Made by a program: the position numbers and the translations under genes. Under the pieces are notes generated by a model, which made no database searches, had not been told where the DNA came from, and saw nothing but the letters and a program-made list of their open reading frames with translations. This document shows, piece after piece, positions 50,568 to 59,496 of a DNA stretch of 64,000 bases. The stretch comes from Actinoallomurus sp963736325 (GTDB lineage: Bacteria > Actinomycetota > Actinomycetes > Streptosporangiales > Streptosporangiaceae). Every line of letters begins with the position of its first letter. Position 1 is the stretch's first letter. Where the stretch lies: assembly GCA_963736325.1 (NCBI GenBank), contig CAVTOG010000009.1, forward strand, positions 1,322,768-1,386,767, written 5' to 3'.

Positions 50568-51110
50568 ATGGAACTACGCGAGGAGCGGACCGGGGATCAG
50601 GAAGACGTACGGGAACTCCACCTGCGCGCGTTCGGAGATGAGGGCCGCGTGGTGGCGGACCTGGTGGATGCCCTGAGAGCGGGAATCTCCGACCGGTATT
50701 CCCTGGTCGCCTGCGAGGACGGGCAGATCATCGGCCACGTGATGTTCACCCGAAGCCTGCTGGACGCGCCTCGACGTTTGGTGGACGTACAGGTACTGAG
50801 CCCGCTGGCGGTTGGTCCTGACCATCAGAAACGCGGCGTGGGATCCGCCTTGGTACGGCGGGGCCTGGAGATAATGGCGGAACGATCCGTGCCATTGGTC
50901 TTCTTGGAAGGCTCGCCTTCGTACTATCCCCGCTTCGGCTTCGAGGCCGGCGGGAATCACGGATTCCGCAAACCGTCCCTACGCATACCCGATGCGGCCT
51001 TCCAGGTCTTCCGCCTTCCGTCGTACGAGCCGTGGATGACGGGAACCCTGGTGTACTCGGAAGTGTTCTGGCACCACGACTCGGTCGGCCTGCGCGCCCC
51101 TGACGCGTGA
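50568..51110 (+). CDS. GNAT family N-acetyltransferase
   Basis: 180 residues from the ATG at 50568. A GNAT fold with the acetyl-CoA pyrophosphate-binding motif LAVGPDHQKRGVGSALVRRGL, preceded by LVDVQVLSPLAV and followed by the LVFLEGSPSYYPRFGFEAG strand typical of the YhbS-like group. It acetylates an amine of unknown nature. A weakly coupled gene, about 50 bp after ispH, with no obvious link to the isoprenoid genes. Confidence 0.85.
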   Translation: MELREERTGDQEDVRELHLRAFGDEGRVVADLVDALRAGISDRYSLVACEDGQIIGHVMFTRSLLDAPRRLVDVQVLSPLAVGPDHQKRGVGSALVRRGLEIMAERSVPLVFLEGSPSYYPRFGFEAGGNHGFRKPSLRIPDAAFQVFRLPSYEPWMTGTLVYSEVFWHHDSVGLRAPDA

Positions 51111-51310
51111 CGTCGGGTTTTACGACCCCAGCGATTTTCAGGACTGGTCGGGGAGCATCACGGAAGTTATCTTCCGCATCGATCGGGAGTGGGACGCTCT
51201 TCTACCGTCCGATTGCTGGTTCCGAGGCACAGAAGCCGGGATAACCGCAGGCCAGGCGATCGTCACAGCCGAAGAGAACCCTTAGAGCATGTCGATCAAT
51301 AGTTCATGGG

Positions 51311-52165
51311 TCAGATCATCCGATGGCCACCGCCGACGAAAATGATCTGGCCGGTGAGCCAGCGGGCTTGGGCCGAGGTGAGGAATGTGATCACGTCGGC
51401 CACGTCTTGTGGGGTTCCGACGCGTGCGAGTGGTGTTTCCTGGTCGATGCCGGCCAGCATGTCGGCGCTGATCCAGCCGGTCTGGATCGGGCCGGGGGAG
51501 ACGATGTTGACGGTGATTCCGGCGGCGGCCAGTTCGTGTGCGGCGGATCTGCTCAGGCTTTCCAGCGCGTACTTGGTGGCGCCGTAGGAGACCTCAGTGG
51601 GGAAGGTGGTGGCGCCGTCGGTGGTGACGTTGATGATGCGGCCCCACTCGGCCTCGCGGGCCAGGTGTCGGCGGTGCAGTTCGGCCATCAGTAGCGCCGG
51701 TGCCCGGGTGTTGACCGCGTAGTGCGCGTCGAGGCTGTCGGGACCGATCGGTCGGCTGTCCCGGTAGAAGCTGTCCAGGCCGGCGGGTACGAAGGTGTCG
51801 GGCACGCAGTACGCGGCGTTGTTGACCAGGATCTCCACCGGGCCGAGGGTCGCTTCCACGGTGTCGATCAGTGCTACGCATGCATTCGGGTCGGACAGGT
51901 CCGTCTCGAACGTGGTGGCGCTGCCACCGGCCGCGATGATCTCGTTCCGCACGTACTGCGGGTCCACGGCGTTGGCGGCGGCGTACAGCTCGGGACCGTT
52001 CACGAGCTCCGGTCGCGGCCAGGCGCCGTTCGCGGGCAGCGAGGCGAGCGCGAGTTCGGCGCCCTGTCCGGCCAGCGCCCGTGCCGTCGCCGCGCCGATG
52101 CCGAGCGGGCTGTTGGCCCCGGTCACCAACGCCACACGCCCGTCGATTCCGTAATCGATCATCAC
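51311..52165 (-). CDS. SDR family oxidoreductase
   Basis: A 284-residue short-chain dehydrogenase. The Rossmann glycine motif is TGANSPLGIG, a spaced variant of TGxxxGxG; the NAD(P) site continues with NNAAY, and the catalytic YGATK plus Ser/Thr before it are in place. Length and the C-terminal GRVGTPQDVADVITFL match the FabG-like classical group, although the 20-residue insertion after the first strand (ASLPANGAWPRPELVNG) is unusual. Substrate unknown. It lies alone, with a 200-bp gap after the acetyltransferase. Confidence 0.85.
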   Translation of the reverse strand: MMIDYGIDGRVALVTGANSPLGIGAATARALAGQGAELALASLPANGAWPRPELVNGPELYAAANAVDPQYVRNEIIAAGGSATTFETDLSDPNACVALIDTVEATLGPVEILVNNAAYCVPDTFVPAGLDSFYRDSRPIGPDSLDAHYAVNTRAPALLMAELHRRHLAREAEWGRIINVTTDGATTFPTEVSYGATKYALESLSRSAAHELAAAGITVNIVSPGPIQTGWISADMLAGIDQETPLARVGTPQDVADVITFLTSAQARWLTGQIIFVGGGHRMI

Positions 52166-52240
52166 TCGATGATGGCAGTGAACGTCGGCCTCTGACGATC
52201 GGGTTTTGTTTGACGGCCAACGCCGTACGACGGGACGTTT

Positions 52241-53185
52241 CTATGCTGGGCGTTCTAGGCCAAGTCTCCGCAGCCAGTCGTCTACGTCGAAATCGCCGAG
52301 TTCGGCCGTGTTGAACCATTCCGCGGCCGCCGAGGGATCAGGTGCCACGCCGTCCCCGGTCAGGTACATGTATCCGAGAGTGGCCGCCGCCTGAGAATTA
52401 CCGGCTTTCGCGGCGCGTTGATAGTGGTCGACGGCGAGCGCGCCGTCCTTCGGGAAACCGTCGCCGGTGGCGTATCCGGCCCCGACGTTGTACAGGGCGC
52501 GAGGATGGTCCAGCTCAGCCGCCCGTACCAGCCATTCACGTGCCGTGGCGTCGTCCTGCGGAACGCCATCGCCTTTCGCATGCAGAACGTACAGCTCGAA
52601 CATCGCGTCGGCGTTGCCCAAAGCCGCCGCCCGCCGATATGTGGCCGCAGCGGCGGTGGTATCACCCAGCGAATACTCCACCAGCCCGTACCAACTGGTC
52701 GCCGAACCGTCAGCATCATCGTCGATGAATCCGGCCAGAAATTTCAAAGCGGTACGTTTGGCTTCGCCGGATCCATGTCGGCTGGTGCTGGCGAACGACA
52801 TCGCGCCGAGCCTGTCACCGAGAGCAGCCGCCTCAGCGAAGCATCGCAACGCCGCACCGACCGGCTCTTGATCGGGATCCGCGAACGCGTACTGTCCAGG
52901 CCAAGTGATCGGCCGCTCGATCCAGCCGTCGCGATAACAGCGCCCCAGCGCCATCCAGCTTTCGGGACGGCCGTCCAGCGCCGCTACCGCGAATCCGGCC
53001 GCCATGTCTCCGACCGCCTTGATCGGAAGAATCCCGGCCTCGACGTCGCCGCGGAGAATCTTCTGCTCGGTATCCAGCTTGAGTGCTTCAACCCATGCGG
53101 CGCCATGCCCATGCGCCGCCATCCATTGACGGACACTCTCCAGCGAATCGTCCCCGCGCCACCCCGACGCTTCATCGAACGTCAT
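52241..53185 (-). CDS. Sel1-repeat (TPR-like) protein
   Basis: A 314-residue soluble protein with at least five Sel1-like repeats in residues 105-310, for example ALYNVGAGYATGDGFPKD and AAATLGYMYLTGDGVAPD. The first hundred residues are less regular. Sel1 repeats form a superhelix that binds proteins; no enzyme domain, signal peptide or membrane segment is seen. Partner unknown. Confidence 0.8.
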   Translation of the reverse strand: MTFDEASGWRGDDSLESVRQWMAAHGHGAAWVEALKLDTEQKILRGDVEAGILPIKAVGDMAAGFAVAALDGRPESWMALGRCYRDGWIERPITWPGQYAFADPDQEPVGAALRCFAEAAALGDRLGAMSFASTSRHGSGEAKRTALKFLAGFIDDDADGSATSWYGLVEYSLGDTTAAAATYRRAAALGNADAMFELYVLHAKGDGVPQDDATAREWLVRAAELDHPRALYNVGAGYATGDGFPKDGALAVDHYQRAAKAGNSQAAATLGYMYLTGDGVAPDPSAAAEWFNTAELGDFDVDDWLRRLGLERPA

Positions 53186-53251
53186 TCGCGCATGTTATCG
53201 GGGCCTATGGGGTGAGGCAGGCCAGCGGTTCAGCCGATGGCCGATGAAGCC

Positions 53252-53905
53252 TCAGCCGCGAGGCTGCCATGTGCACAAACAGACCCGATTACCTTCGGGG
53301 TCGGCGAGCACCCAGAAGCTCGGTGCCTCCGCGTCGCTGACCAGCGTCCCGCCGGCGGCGAGCGCGGCGTCGATGCGCGGCTGGACCTGCGCGGGATCCA
53401 CCCACACGTCAGGATGCCAGCGCTGCCGAGGTTCCTCCTTGCCGGATGCCTGGAACCAGATGGCCGGAAGAACATCAGCCGAGTCGCGTACCTCGTCACC
53501 AATGTCAGGCCCGGACCGATGCTCCATCGCCAGCGCTGCGGCCCAGAAGGGCAGGACCGACTCGTGGGCCGGGGTGTCAAGGGCAAGTGCGAGCCGCGAG
53601 ACGTTCACGGACTCCAACCGCACACCTGCGCCGGCGGCGATCGAGATGACGGCGCGCGCCAGCCGGATGTCGCGGTCGGTGACACCGTTCTCATCGTGAC
53701 TCGTCAGCCGAACGTCGACGTGGGTGTAGCGCAGGTCGAGATCCGGGTGATGATTCATCTCCTCGGCTGCCGCACCGATGGCGTTGATGACCGAGAGCCC
53801 GGTCGCGAAGTTCCGTGTTCGAATGCGGGTCTGCAGGCCACCGAGCAGGTAAGCCCACCCGTCCAGCCCTTCATCGGCAATCTGCGTTCCGGTCAGCTTG
53901 GTCAT
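53252..53905 (-). CDS. Pterin-4a-carbinolamine dehydratase fused to a glyoxalase-like domain
   Basis: 217 residues from the ATG at 53905. The N-terminal half is a PCD/DCoH domain with the active-site block EEMNHHPDLDLRYTHVDVRL (His-His-Pro) and residues GVTDRDIRLARAI. The C-terminal half (about 100-217) is a VOC/glyoxalase-like fold (WHPDVWVDPAQVQPRID, SFWVLADPEGNRVCLCT). PCD recycles 4a-hydroxy-tetrahydrobiopterin after aromatic amino acid hydroxylation; the partner domain may bind a pterin or another small molecule. The fusion occurs in other actinomycetes; the joint function is unproven. Confidence 0.85.
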   Translation of the reverse strand: MTKLTGTQIADEGLDGWAYLLGGLQTRIRTRNFATGLSVINAIGAAAEEMNHHPDLDLRYTHVDVRLTSHDENGVTDRDIRLARAVISIAAGAGVRLESVNVSRLALALDTPAHESVLPFWAAALAMEHRSGPDIGDEVRDSADVLPAIWFQASGKEEPRQRWHPDVWVDPAQVQPRIDAALAAGGTLVSDAEAPSFWVLADPEGNRVCLCTWQPRG

Positions 53906-54276
53906 GAGCCCATGTTCCTCGGTCAAGCGTCTGCGGGCGAGGCCTGAGTTTCACGGCCACGATCTCGCGATGAAAGATGTCAGCAGGCGCTCGCCTGCCG
54001 CCCTGCGCTCACCCTGTAGGCGGTGGTGGAACGGCCGATTCAGGGCTCCTCCAACCGTGTGCCCCAGGTCGCCGCAACCTCTGGTGACCTGCTCACCCTG
54101 GCCGAGCCCACGCTTGGCGCTCAGTTCTGCCGTGGTCACCGCACAGGCCAGAAAGGTCGGCGTGAAATTGCCTTAAAGGCTCTTGCTGGAACGTTGAGCC
54201 ATGCCATTCGCCACTCTTAGCGCGCTTTGGCGTGCTCAGCGCTCGCCGTACATCGGGCGTGGGTTATCGTGCCGAT
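53906..54276. other. Divergent intergenic region
   Basis: 371 bases between the PCD fusion gene (minus) and the kinase gene (plus). No convincing gene, repeat or known regulatory motif was seen; it presumably carries both promoters. Confidence 0.4.
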
Positions 54277-56361
54277 ATGTCGGAACGGGGCGATGAGCTA
54301 ATCAATGGGCGGTATCGCCTGATCTCGGTGATCGGCCAGGGGGCGATGGGGACCGTCTGGCGTGGCCATGACGAGGTGCTCGACCGAGAAGTCGCGATCA
54401 AGAAGATCATCTTGTCGGCGGACCTGGACGAACAGGAGCATGCCGAGCTCAAGGCCCTCGCGAAGCAGGAGGCGCGGGCGACGGCGGCCCTCAACCATCC
54501 GGGCATCATCACCGTGTTCGACGTCATCGAGCACGACCAGGCACCGGTGATCGTGATGGAACTCATCGAAGGCCGGTCACTCGCCGAGATCTTGAAAGAG
54601 CAGGGGCTGCTGCGCTGGAGGCGCGTCGGTGAGATCGGCGCGGCCATGGCGGACGCGCTGGCGGCGGCTCACGCGGCGGGGATCGTCCACCGGGATCTCA
54701 AGCCCGCCAACGTACTGGTCGCGGGCCGCCGCATTGTGATCACCGACTTCGGCATCGCCCAGCGAGCAGGCGAGCGAACCGCGGCCGCACCCGGTGAGGC
54801 GAGCGGCACTCCGGCGTTCATGTCTCCCGAACAGGCGGAGAACGCGGCCGCGAGCCCCGCCGCCGACCTGTGGTCCCTGGGCGCCACACTCTTCAACGCC
54901 GCAGAGGGCGTACCGCTCTTCCAGGGCCCGAACTACGCCAGCGTTCTGCTACTCCTGCTCACCCAGCCCCCGCCGACTCCCCGGCGCGCCGGACCACTCA
55001 CGCCCCTCATCACCTCCCTGCTCCGCAAGGATCCCCAGCGGCGCCCCACCGCCGAGCAGGTCACCGAGCAACTCGCGACGATCCTGCGGGCCGCTCCGGC
55101 GCCTCCTGCCCCGCCGGTCCCGGTCCCGGCGACGAGTGCCGGTACGGCCGGGAACGCAGGGGCTGCGACGGGGACGCCGAGCCCGAGTCCCGTGACGCCG
55201 GCGACCCCATCGATGCCCCTGAAACGCCCGGCCCGCTCTTCCGGCCACCGCCGCCGGATTCTCGTCGGCCTCGCCGCCGTGTGCCTCGCCGCGCCCTTCG
55301 TGTACGTCTCCGCCGATCACGGCCTCTTCGGAGCGGACAAGCCGGACCGGCCTGCGTCCGCCCGCCCGCCCGGCGTACAGAATCCCGATACACACCTGAT
55401 CGGCTCGCTCGCGTTCAGCCCCAAGGAGCACATGCTCGCGGTCGGTGAGACGGTTCCGATGGGTTCCGGCGACGTCGTGGAGCTGTTCAACGTCGCCGAC
55501 CATGCGCGGAAGAGCCAGATCACCCTGCGTAAGGGGAGTCTCCGAACACTGGCCTTCAGCCCGGACGCCGGCAAGCTCGCCACCGGAGAGGACGACGGCG
55601 GAGTCGAAGTGTGGGACGTGACCACCCGGAAGCGAACCGCCGCCACGATGGTGAACCGCCCGGGCGGCACCGAGGACGAGGTACACGCCCTGAGGTTCAG
55701 CAGAGACGGAAAGACCCTCTTCACCTGCGACGGCAACGGCAGATACGGCAAATGGGCGATCGGTGACGGCAAGCCGGCCATCACGCCGATCCCCGGCACC
55801 GGCGTCCAGTGCCTCGCACTGAGCCCCAGCGGTACGACCCTCACCGCCTACACGGCGACAACCGGCGAACTCACCTTGTGGACGAACATGGACGGCCACC
55901 CGAAGGCAACCGTCCTGGCCGCCCCATGGCCGAGCAAAACCGCCGCCGTGAGCAGCACCGTCTTCAGCCCGGACGGCACCACGTTGGCCGTCACCAGGTA
56001 CGACGCGGGCTCACCCGTGAAGGAATCCGGCCCAGGCGTCGTAGAACTCTGGGACGTCGCCTCCCGTACAAGACTCGCCACTCACGACATCACGCTCTAC
56101 AAAGGCGGCGGCCTGGCCATCAGTCCGGACAGCAAGACCCTCGCCGCCACTGCGGCCGACGGCGACATCACCGTGTGGAAACTCGGCGAATACCAGGCGA
56201 GCAGGACGATTCCCGGCCCATTCGAGGGCGGTGCCGACACCCTCGCCTTCAGCCCCGACAGCGCCTCCCTCGCCGCCGCCGGCAACGACGCACTGATCCG
56301 CGTCTGGGACCTGAAGACCGAGCGCCTGACAGCGACCTGGCAGGCAGGAAAGGCGCAATAG
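54277..56361 (+). CDS. Transmembrane Ser/Thr kinase with WD40 sensor domain
   Basis: 694 residues from the ATG at 54277. A Hanks-type kinase domain (about 10-265) has GQGAMGTVWRGHDEVLDREVAIKKI (ATP loop and lysine), HRDLKPANVL (catalytic Asp), ITDFGIAQRAGE and GTPAFMSPEQAEN. A Pro-rich linker, one transmembrane helix (RILVGLAAVCLAAPFVYVSA) and a C-terminal WD40-type propeller follow, with repeats such as SLRTLAFSPDAGKLATGEDDGGVEVWDV and IRVWDLKTERL. The propeller is extracytoplasmic, so it probably binds a ligand or protein and relays to the kinase. This PknD-like layout is common in actinomycetes. Confidence 0.93.
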   Translation: MSERGDELINGRYRLISVIGQGAMGTVWRGHDEVLDREVAIKKIILSADLDEQEHAELKALAKQEARATAALNHPGIITVFDVIEHDQAPVIVMELIEGRSLAEILKEQGLLRWRRVGEIGAAMADALAAAHAAGIVHRDLKPANVLVAGRRIVITDFGIAQRAGERTAAAPGEASGTPAFMSPEQAENAAASPAADLWSLGATLFNAAEGVPLFQGPNYASVLLLLLTQPPPTPRRAGPLTPLITSLLRKDPQRRPTAEQVTEQLATILRAAPAPPAPPVPVPATSAGTAGNAGAATGTPSPSPVTPATPSMPLKRPARSSGHRRRILVGLAAVCLAAPFVYVSADHGLFGADKPDRPASARPPGVQNPDTHLIGSLAFSPKEHMLAVGETVPMGSGDVVELFNVADHARKSQITLRKGSLRTLAFSPDAGKLATGEDDGGVEVWDVTTRKRTAATMVNRPGGTEDEVHALRFSRDGKTLFTCDGNGRYGKWAIGDGKPAITPIPGTGVQCLALSPSGTTLTAYTATTGELTLWTNMDGHPKATVLAAPWPSKTAAVSSTVFSPDGTTLAVTRYDAGSPVKESGPGVVELWDVASRTRLATHDITLYKGGGLAISPDSKTLAATAADGDITVWKLGEYQASRTIPGPFEGGADTLAFSPDSASLAAAGNDALIRVWDLKTERLTATWQAGKAQ

Positions 56362-56461
56362 CGGGGCCGGGAGCGCAAAGCCGGGCATCGTAGCGCCGGG
56401 GCAGTATGGACACTCCACCAGCGGCGGGAGCTCGCGTACGACTCCGCTGACCAGCCTTTGA

Positions 56462-56991
56462 TCAGTGGCCGACCGCCCTGATGCGGCGGGTCGCGGCGGA
56501 CAGGAGGAGAGGTGCGGCGAACCGGCATATCTCTTCGGCCGCGTCGAACTCATGGGTGGTCGGTTCCGGCCGCTCGGGTTGACGGGCGCTCCGGGCCAGG
56601 AGTGGCCTCCACCGAGGACCGTCCAGGCCGCGACCTGGGTGCCGCCGACTCCGCCGCCCACCGTCGTACGGCTGGAAGACTCGGTGTCGCACCTGTCTCC
56701 AAGGCCGAGCGGACACCGGTCGATCGCCCGCCAGTACTCGGCGGTCTCTCGGAGCGAGAGCGTACGGCCACGCAACTCACCGTTCGGGCCCCGATGCCGG
56801 GAGTAGCCGCCCTTGATAGGCGCGATCCGGTCGGCCGTACCGTGCATCAGCAGCGTCGAAACGGCGTACGCCGGCCGCTGTTCACGGAGCGCGGCCGGCA
56901 GCGTCCCTGAGACGGCCGCCATCACGGCCACCCGGTCACCGGCGGCCAGAGCGAGCCGGTGCGCCATGAACGCCCCTCCGTCTTCCGTCAT
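56462..56991 (-). pseudogene. Remnant of a PHB depolymerase/LpqC-type esterase
   Basis: On the minus strand the segments DGGAFMAHRLALAAGDRV, AVSGTLPAA, LLMHGTADRIAPIKGGYS, RETAEYWRAID and VLGGGHSWPGAPVNP follow LpqC/PHB-depolymerase family order, including the Asp region HGTAD and the catalytic-His region GGGHSWPG. A frameshift follows, and the family C-terminal block then continues in another frame as HEFDAAEEICRFAAPLL. The N-terminal part with the GxSxG nucleophile is missing or altered (MTEDGG). The gene is therefore dead. The 280 bases to its right hold nothing I can identify. Confidence 0.65.
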
Positions 56992-57268
56992 AGGCCGACC
57001 CTCCCACCCGGAGGTCGCGGAGCTTGCCCCGGCCGAGGACGCCGCGACTCGTACAGCGGCACCGACCAACGGCGCCCGGTCTCGTTTACGTGGTCAGCGA
57101 AGCGACGGCTGTGCCGGGCCTCGCGGCCATATTCGAGAGAGGCGCGGCGCGCATCGTCACGCGTGCCCGTCGTCGGGCTCGCACCGATTTTCTGGTCACC
57201 GTCCCTGGTCATCCCGGCTTCCGCCCGGAGCGTCCAACATGCGTCGTCGCAACCGGGGAGGAAGGACC

Positions 57269-57787
57269 ATGCGTTTCATCACGACGGCTGCCACCGTCGC
57301 AGCGATCGCCGTCACCGGCTGCTCGAAGGTCGAAGGCACCACGACCGCGCCGCCCGGCGCGGGCACGATGCCCGCCAGCACACCGGCTGTCGCGGCCGAG
57401 CCACGCACCGAGGCCGCGGTACGGGCCGCAGCGGGTGAGGAGTTCGACGCCTACGCGTCCGGGGACTACGGCGCGACCTGGGACGTCTGGTACGCGCCGG
57501 CAAAGAAGCTGATCTCACGCGCCGACTACACGCGCCTGATCAAGCTATGCCCCGACGCTGCCGCAGGCGTCCGGTTCAACATCGAGAAGATCACCATGGA
57601 TAGCGACAGGGAGGCGCACGTCCGCGTAACCCGACTGGTCGCCATACACACCTATCGGTTCGTGTACGAGGACGGGCACTGGCGGTTCGTCCCCGACGAT
57701 CAGGCGATGCGCGACTACCGCACGAAGACGCTGAAACAGATGGTCACGAAGGTCCGCGCGCAAGGCGGCTGCGGCGACACGAGCTGA
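57269..57787 (+). CDS. Lipoprotein, NTF2-like
   Basis: 172 residues from the ATG at 57269, with GGGGAGGAAGG upstream. The signal peptide ends in a lipobox (IAVTGC), so the mature Cys is lipidated and the protein is anchored outside the membrane. After a Thr/Pro/Ala-rich linker, the C-terminal 110 residues (FDAYASGDYGATWDVWYAPAKKLI...) resemble a DUF4878/NTF2-like fold. Function unknown. It is the last ordinary gene before the tRNA-Arg remnant. Confidence 0.8.
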   Translation: MRFITTAATVAAIAVTGCSKVEGTTTAPPGAGTMPASTPAVAAEPRTEAAVRAAAGEEFDAYASGDYGATWDVWYAPAKKLISRADYTRLIKLCPDAAAGVRFNIEKITMDSDREAHVRVTRLVAIHTYRFVYEDGHWRFVPDDQAMRDYRTKTLKQMVTKVRAQGGCGDTS

Positions 57788-57937
57788 AATCTTCCATCGA
57801 GCCGCTGAGCGGTGGCGGACGGCTTGCGCCCGTATTCGCCACAGATCCCCGTCGCAGGCCGGTGTCAGCCGGACGTATCGCAGGTGGAACGTGACCGCAT
57901 CTAGGCAGTTCAGATGCCGTTTGATGCGGTCCGGGGG

Positions 57938-57987
57938 TGGCGCGCCCAGAGGGATTCGAACCCCCGACCGTCGGATTAGAAGTCCAT
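57938..57987 (-). other. Orphan 3' half of tRNA-Arg (TCT): probable attachment site
   Basis: On the minus strand, anticodon loop CTTCTAA (anticodon TCT), the 3' anticodon strand, variable loop, T-arm GGGGGTTCGAATCCCTC, acceptor strand TGGGCGC, discriminator G and CCA are all present, but the 5' half does not match a tRNA: homology stops in the anticodon stem. This is what integration into the 3' end of a tRNA gene leaves at one end. The intact tRNA should lie at the far, right-hand end of the element, outside the window. Confidence 0.75.
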
Positions 57988-58410
57988 ACGGCATACAAGG
58001 TGCCGAGCCTACAGCGACCTGCAAAGACGTGGTCAGAGCGCTACCGGGTCAGAGTCACTTCGGCATGTATTTGGCACGAACAGCGTCGATCAGGCCCCGG
58101 CCCGACGGTCCAGGGCGCTGTTGGCGAAGCGTTCGCAGCCCTGCGCCCAGCCTGCACCGGCTCTACGTGGCTAGTCACCCGGCGTGATGGCTTCAATCCC
58201 TTGAATCTCGGATGGCTGTTGCCTGTGGCCAGCCTCTGCGCAACGATCGTAGCGGTCGTAATGTCGTGCGCACCGTCGTTCAAATGCAGCTACTCAAGGC
58301 AAGGGAATGAATAGGCCCAGAAAGTTACCTGGTATCGCTGGCACTGCTCCTGACGGGAAATCTTTATTTTCGCCCTTTGCAAGTAACTACGAAACTAAAG
58401 GAAGAGTGAT
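57988..58410. other. Region without a gene at the island's left end
   Basis: Some 420 bases between the tRNA remnant and the HNH gene. A plus-strand frame running through the tRNA (ARPEGFEPPTVG...) is a well-known artefact of tRNA 3' ends. AAAGGAAGAG just before 58411 is the ribosome-binding site of the HNH gene. Nothing else is recognised. Confidence 0.4.
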
Positions 58411-59343
58411 ATGGCAACAGAAAAGTACAACAGTGATCAGCGGCAGTGGATTGATCACAACTATTTCCGTACTTATTTTATTGCTCAAGAGGTTGAGCGA
58501 ATTGCGCGCAATCCGGAAGGGCGGGCGCATGATCTCGAATCGCTCATAATGGATCGCGGAATCTTAAATTTCGCACATAGCTGGCGAAAAGATACTGTGG
58601 TTCATAAATTTGCAAGATGGGTAGCGCATCATGAGTTTATCGAGGACATTTCAGGTCCATATGCAATCGTGTATGATATTAGCGATACGGGCGCATCGAC
58701 AGTTAAGCGACACCTGCCTGTAAGTCTTGCGCTTGTGGCCTATGGGCTGGCCTCCGAGGGTGACGCTTTTGAAGTTCCTCCCCCTCACGGGGAAATCGTG
58801 CAAATTCGAGAGAATGTACAAACCTGGAAAGAATCCAACGTAGTCGCAGACGCTTGCTATGACTACTTCATGAATGATCTTCAACTCTCTGAGGCATACG
58901 AAAAACTCCTAAACCGCATTGCCGATGAGGTATTTCACGTCATGTTTCTCAATAGGGCGGCACTCGCAGGACTCAACGAATATCTTGCACGCTACATCTC
59001 GGAGGTCGACAACGACTGGTTTGAAGAGGATGAGGCGGCCCTGTCGAGCCTTTTTCTGAAAACTGGACATCGTCTTAAAAGAAAGTCGATTCCGATCTGG
59101 GTGAGACGTGCGGTGTTTTTCCGTGAGCACGGCCGATGTGCGCTATGCGGGCTAGATTTAACGGGATTGATTGATGCTCTCCCCAAAGATCAATTCGATC
59201 ACATTGTTCCGTTGTCTAAGGGAGGGCTCAATGATGTCACTAATATTCAGCTCCTTTGTCGACCATGCAACGCCTGGAAGTCAGATAAGGAGATTCTGCC
59301 GAGTCGGCGATATAGGCGCTGGTATGAGCTGGAATCGAAATAG
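58411..59343 (+). CDS. HNH endonuclease with uncharacterised N-terminal domain
   Basis: A 310-residue protein from a clearly AT-richer gene, suggesting transfer. The C-terminal about 75 residues are an HNH nuclease: C243-x2-C246 (CALCG), D263-H264 (QFDHIVPLSKGG), C283-x2-C286-N287 (LLCRPCNAWK), with two zinc-binding CxxC pairs and the catalytic His. The N-terminal 230 residues are helical, with acidic and aromatic patches (MATEKYNSDQRQWIDHNYFR), and resemble no family I know. Nearby genes and the island setting suggest a defence nuclease. It converges with the helicase gene 153 bp away. Confidence 0.85.
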   Translation: MATEKYNSDQRQWIDHNYFRTYFIAQEVERIARNPEGRAHDLESLIMDRGILNFAHSWRKDTVVHKFARWVAHHEFIEDISGPYAIVYDISDTGASTVKRHLPVSLALVAYGLASEGDAFEVPPPHGEIVQIRENVQTWKESNVVADACYDYFMNDLQLSEAYEKLLNRIADEVFHVMFLNRAALAGLNEYLARYISEVDNDWFEEDEAALSSLFLKTGHRLKRKSIPIWVRRAVFFREHGRCALCGLDLTGLIDALPKDQFDHIVPLSKGGLNDVTNIQLLCRPCNAWKSDKEILPSRRYRRWYELESK

Positions 59344-59466
59344 CAAGTCAGGTGCGCATAAATTTGTCCTAGCTGAAGTGTGATGATCAGAGGGTATATC
59401 AATTCGCTCTCCCTTCGTATCCGGTGGTTCAGACACTGAATGTCGACGGATTTCATCCGCCGCTGA

Positions 59467-59482
59467 CGGACGGATTCGTCCG
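59467..59482 (-). terminator. Small hairpin after the helicase gene
   Basis: CGGACG GATT CGTCCG, a 6-bp stem with a 4-base loop, 14 bases past the helicase stop on the minus strand, with no U-tract. A weak terminator candidate between two convergent genes. Confidence 0.35.
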
Positions 59483-59496
59483 AGCTTTAATCGAGC

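Noticed and set aside
57937..58314. A 125-codon plus-strand frame starting MARPEGFEPPTVG
   Set aside because: This is the typical artefact produced by reading across the 3' end of a tRNA gene. The bases up to 57987 are tRNA, and the rest has no family match.
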